From contig JAQIJC010000001.1 of NCBI GenBank assembly GCA_036946405.1, positions 2,177,001 through 2,241,000 of the forward strand: a stretch of DNA of 64,000 bases. The letters are read 5' to 3'. Positions 62,544-64,000 of the stretch are shown one piece after another; positions within the stretch are counted from its first letter, which is position 1, and each line of letters opens with the position of its first letter. This DNA is from Sphingomonas phyllosphaerae. GTDB taxonomy: Bacteria > Pseudomonadota > Alphaproteobacteria > Sphingomonadales > Sphingomonadaceae. A program made the position numbers and the translations under genes. Under the pieces are notes generated by a model. That model saw only the letters and a program-made list of their open reading frames with translations, did not search any database and was not told the origin of the DNA.

Positions 62544-64000
62544 TTACAACAGCGACCCCTGCCGGGCGCTGCTTTCGCGCGGGGCCTGCCGGAACGCCGC
62601 GGTGGCGTCGACATAGGGCAGGTCCGGGCGGCGGCCCCTGAATAGCTCGGCGAGGGTGATGATCTGGAGCCGCGGGTAGCTTTTGCCCGTGACCGCGGAG
62701 GTGAAGCGGCCGGCGGCGGCGGCTTCCTTTTCCATCGGGCGCGATGGCGCGGCCTTGGTGACGAAGACGGCGGCGGCGGCCTTCTCGCGGATCATTGCGG
62801 AATGCAGGTCGCGGACCATCGTCACGCCGACGTGATCGCCGCCCTTCACCGATACGAGCGCGCGTTCGGTGCGGCGGCCGTCGGGCTTGAAGTAGATGAT
62901 CCCGTCGACTCCGCCATCGGCGCCCTTCCTGCGGCCGCCATACGGCATGGCGTCGACCATCGACACCGCCCACCATTGAAACTGATACTTGTCGCGGCGG
63001 GCGAGGTCCTCGGCGGAGGCGAGGTCCTTGGGCGTGCCCTCGACGGTGAAGGCGACGCCGGGGAAGGCGGCCTGCATCCGCTTCTCGATCAACGAGATGG
63101 CGAGATGGGTGACGTCGATCCCGATCCACTGGCGGTGGAGCTTCTGCGCGGCATGGACCGCGGTGCCGCAGCCGCAGAACGAGTCGAGCACGACGTCGCC
63201 CTCGTTCGAGGAGGCGGCGATGATCCGTTCGAGCAGCGCGATCGGCTTTTGGGTCGGGTAACCGAGCCGTTCCTGCGCCTGTGAGTTGAGCGCCGGGATG
63301 TCAGCCCATAGCGCCTGCACTGGCATCCCCTTCGCTTCGTCGAGATAGCGTTTGAGGCGGATGCCGCCGCTGCGCGTGAAATGCAGCCGGCCTTCGGCGT
63401 CGAGGCGGCGCATCGTCTCCTCGGGCATCCGCCACAAGGAGGTCACGCCTTTATAGTCATAGGTGTAGCCGCCCCCCGAAAGCCCCTTGGCGGTGAGATT
63501 GTCGTCGGTCCAGCGGCGGCCATCGGGGTCGCTCTGGCTGAAGCGCGCCTCATAGTCCGGGTCGTAGGCGGTATAGGCGGGGTGCCAGACATGCTCGGCG
63601 CTGCGCGTGTAGAACAGCAACGTGTCGAGGTTGCGCCCCCAGCGGCCGCCATCGGCGTGCGCGGTGGTGCGCTTCCAGATGATCTCGTTGCGGTAGCGAT
63701 CGGCGCCGAACACGCCGTCGAGCAGCAGCTTGAGGTAGTGGCTGGCGGTGGAGTCGCAGTGGAGATAGAGGCTGCCGCTGGGCTTCAGCACGCGATGCAG
63801 CTCGATCACGCGCACCGCCATCATCGCCAGATAGGCCATCATGTCGTTTTCGCCGAGGAACGCGCGCATCGCGTTCAGCAGGTCGAACGCCTTGGTGTGG
63901 CCGCTGCGCGCGACCTGGTCGAAGGCGTCCTCGGCGCGGTCGTTCCAGCACCACGTGTCCTCGAACGCCTCGATCTGCGCGTCGGCGCCGTCGCCGGTCG
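62544..64000 (-). CDS. DNA methyltransferase fused to Mrr-like nuclease domain, 5' end outside the window
   Basis: At least 485 residues, open to the right edge, so the N-terminus (with the catalytic DPPY) is missing. The visible part has LKPSGSLYLHCDSTASHYLK, TQKPIALLERIIAASSNEGD and the SAM-binding DSFCGCGTAVHAAQ; the catalytic block before the SAM block is the beta-class order of N4-cytosine/N6-adenine methylases. The C-terminal ~150 residues (KGADGGVDGIIYFK, ALVSVKGGDHVGVTMVRDLH) look like an Mrr-type restriction endonuclease with D...K motifs. It may be a single-chain modification-restriction enzyme. Confidence 0.82.
   Translation of the reverse strand, partial: TGDGADAQIEAFEDTWCWNDRAEDAFDQVARSGHTKAFDLLNAMRAFLGENDMMAYLAMMAVRVIELHRVLKPSGSLYLHCDSTASHYLKLLLDGVFGADRYRNEIIWKRTTAHADGGRWGRNLDTLLFYTRSAEHVWHPAYTAYDPDYEARFSQSDPDGRRWTDDNLTAKGLSGGGYTYDYKGVTSLWRMPEETMRRLDAEGRLHFTRSGGIRLKRYLDEAKGMPVQALWADIPALNSQAQERLGYPTQKPIALLERIIAASSNEGDVVLDSFCGCGTAVHAAQKLHRQWIGIDVTHLAISLIEKRMQAAFPGVAFTVEGTPKDLASAEDLARRDKYQFQWWAVSMVDAMPYGGRRKGADGGVDGIIYFKPDGRRTERALVSVKGGDHVGVTMVRDLHSAMIREKAAAAVFVTKAAPSRPMEKEAAAAGRFTSAVTGKSYPRLQIITLAELFRGRRPDLPYVDATAAFRQAPRESSARQGSLL

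Overview
The window is GC-rich chromosomal DNA of an alphaproteobacterium, most probably Sphingomonas or a close sphingomonad. I infer this from gene order and content, not from a database search. The pointers are: a ChvI-ChvG-HprK-RapZ-EIIA-HPr block next to pckA; a DUF2794 gene after cysE; a PstA with a long N-terminal extension; a PEPxxWA-type C-terminal sorting signal; an ornithine decarboxylase plus deoxyhypusine-synthase-like pair that fits the sym-homospermidine typical of Sphingomonas; a UGAC-loop SRP RNA; and many short interspersed palindromes. Most of the window is densely packed core genome. I see no prophage, plasmid functions, insertion sequence, CRISPR array, tRNA or rRNA.

Layout, 1-16 kb: a nitronate monooxygenase cut by the left edge, a gamma-carbonic-anhydrase-like protein, a small membrane protein, an LplT-like transporter, pgsA, moaD-moaE, a TonB-like protein, oxyR facing ahpC-ahpD (peroxide defence), a TauE/SafE permease facing cysE-DUF2794, a SpoU methyltransferase, then the coupled regulatory block chvI-chvG-hprK-rapZ-EIIA-HPr facing pckA. 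16-30 kb: a PEP-CTERM protein, guaB, rsmB, a TPR protein, rsmA-pdxA-surA-lptD (outer-membrane biogenesis and RNA modification), then pepA-holC, ndk, an acetyltransferase and an SDR enzyme. 30-42 kb: a Pro/Ala-rich secreted protein, the phosphate regulon gph-vanZ-phoR-pstSCAB-phoU-phoB with a three-repeat candidate Pho box, and glmU-glmS (UDP-GlcNAc supply).

42-51.5 kb is the most accessory-looking stretch: a flavin monooxygenase, a TonB-dependent receptor, two paralogous exported esterases, a LacI regulator, and an asparagine-synthetase-like protein that has lost all three recognisable active-site motifs. 51-58.6 kb: polyamine genes, a threonine-dehydratase-like enzyme with a small membrane protein, an alpha/beta-hydrolase lacking the nucleophile serine, and a coupled nifS-nifS-ferredoxin operon. 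58.6-64 kb: an Arg/Trp repeat secreted protein, the 4.5S SRP RNA with its terminator, a transglutaminase-like protein enclosed by two copies of a ~140-bp repeat, dnaX-ybaB, a small membrane protein, and a DNA methyltransferase fused to an Mrr-like nuclease domain, cut by the right edge.

Many adjacent genes overlap by 1-8 bp, which implies translational coupling. The best candidates for something not yet described are the dead AsnB paralogue, the repeat-flanked transglutaminase-like gene beside the SRP RNA, RapZ with a Val in place of the Walker A Lys, the methylase-nuclease fusion, and the perfect hairpin inside the polyamine operon.
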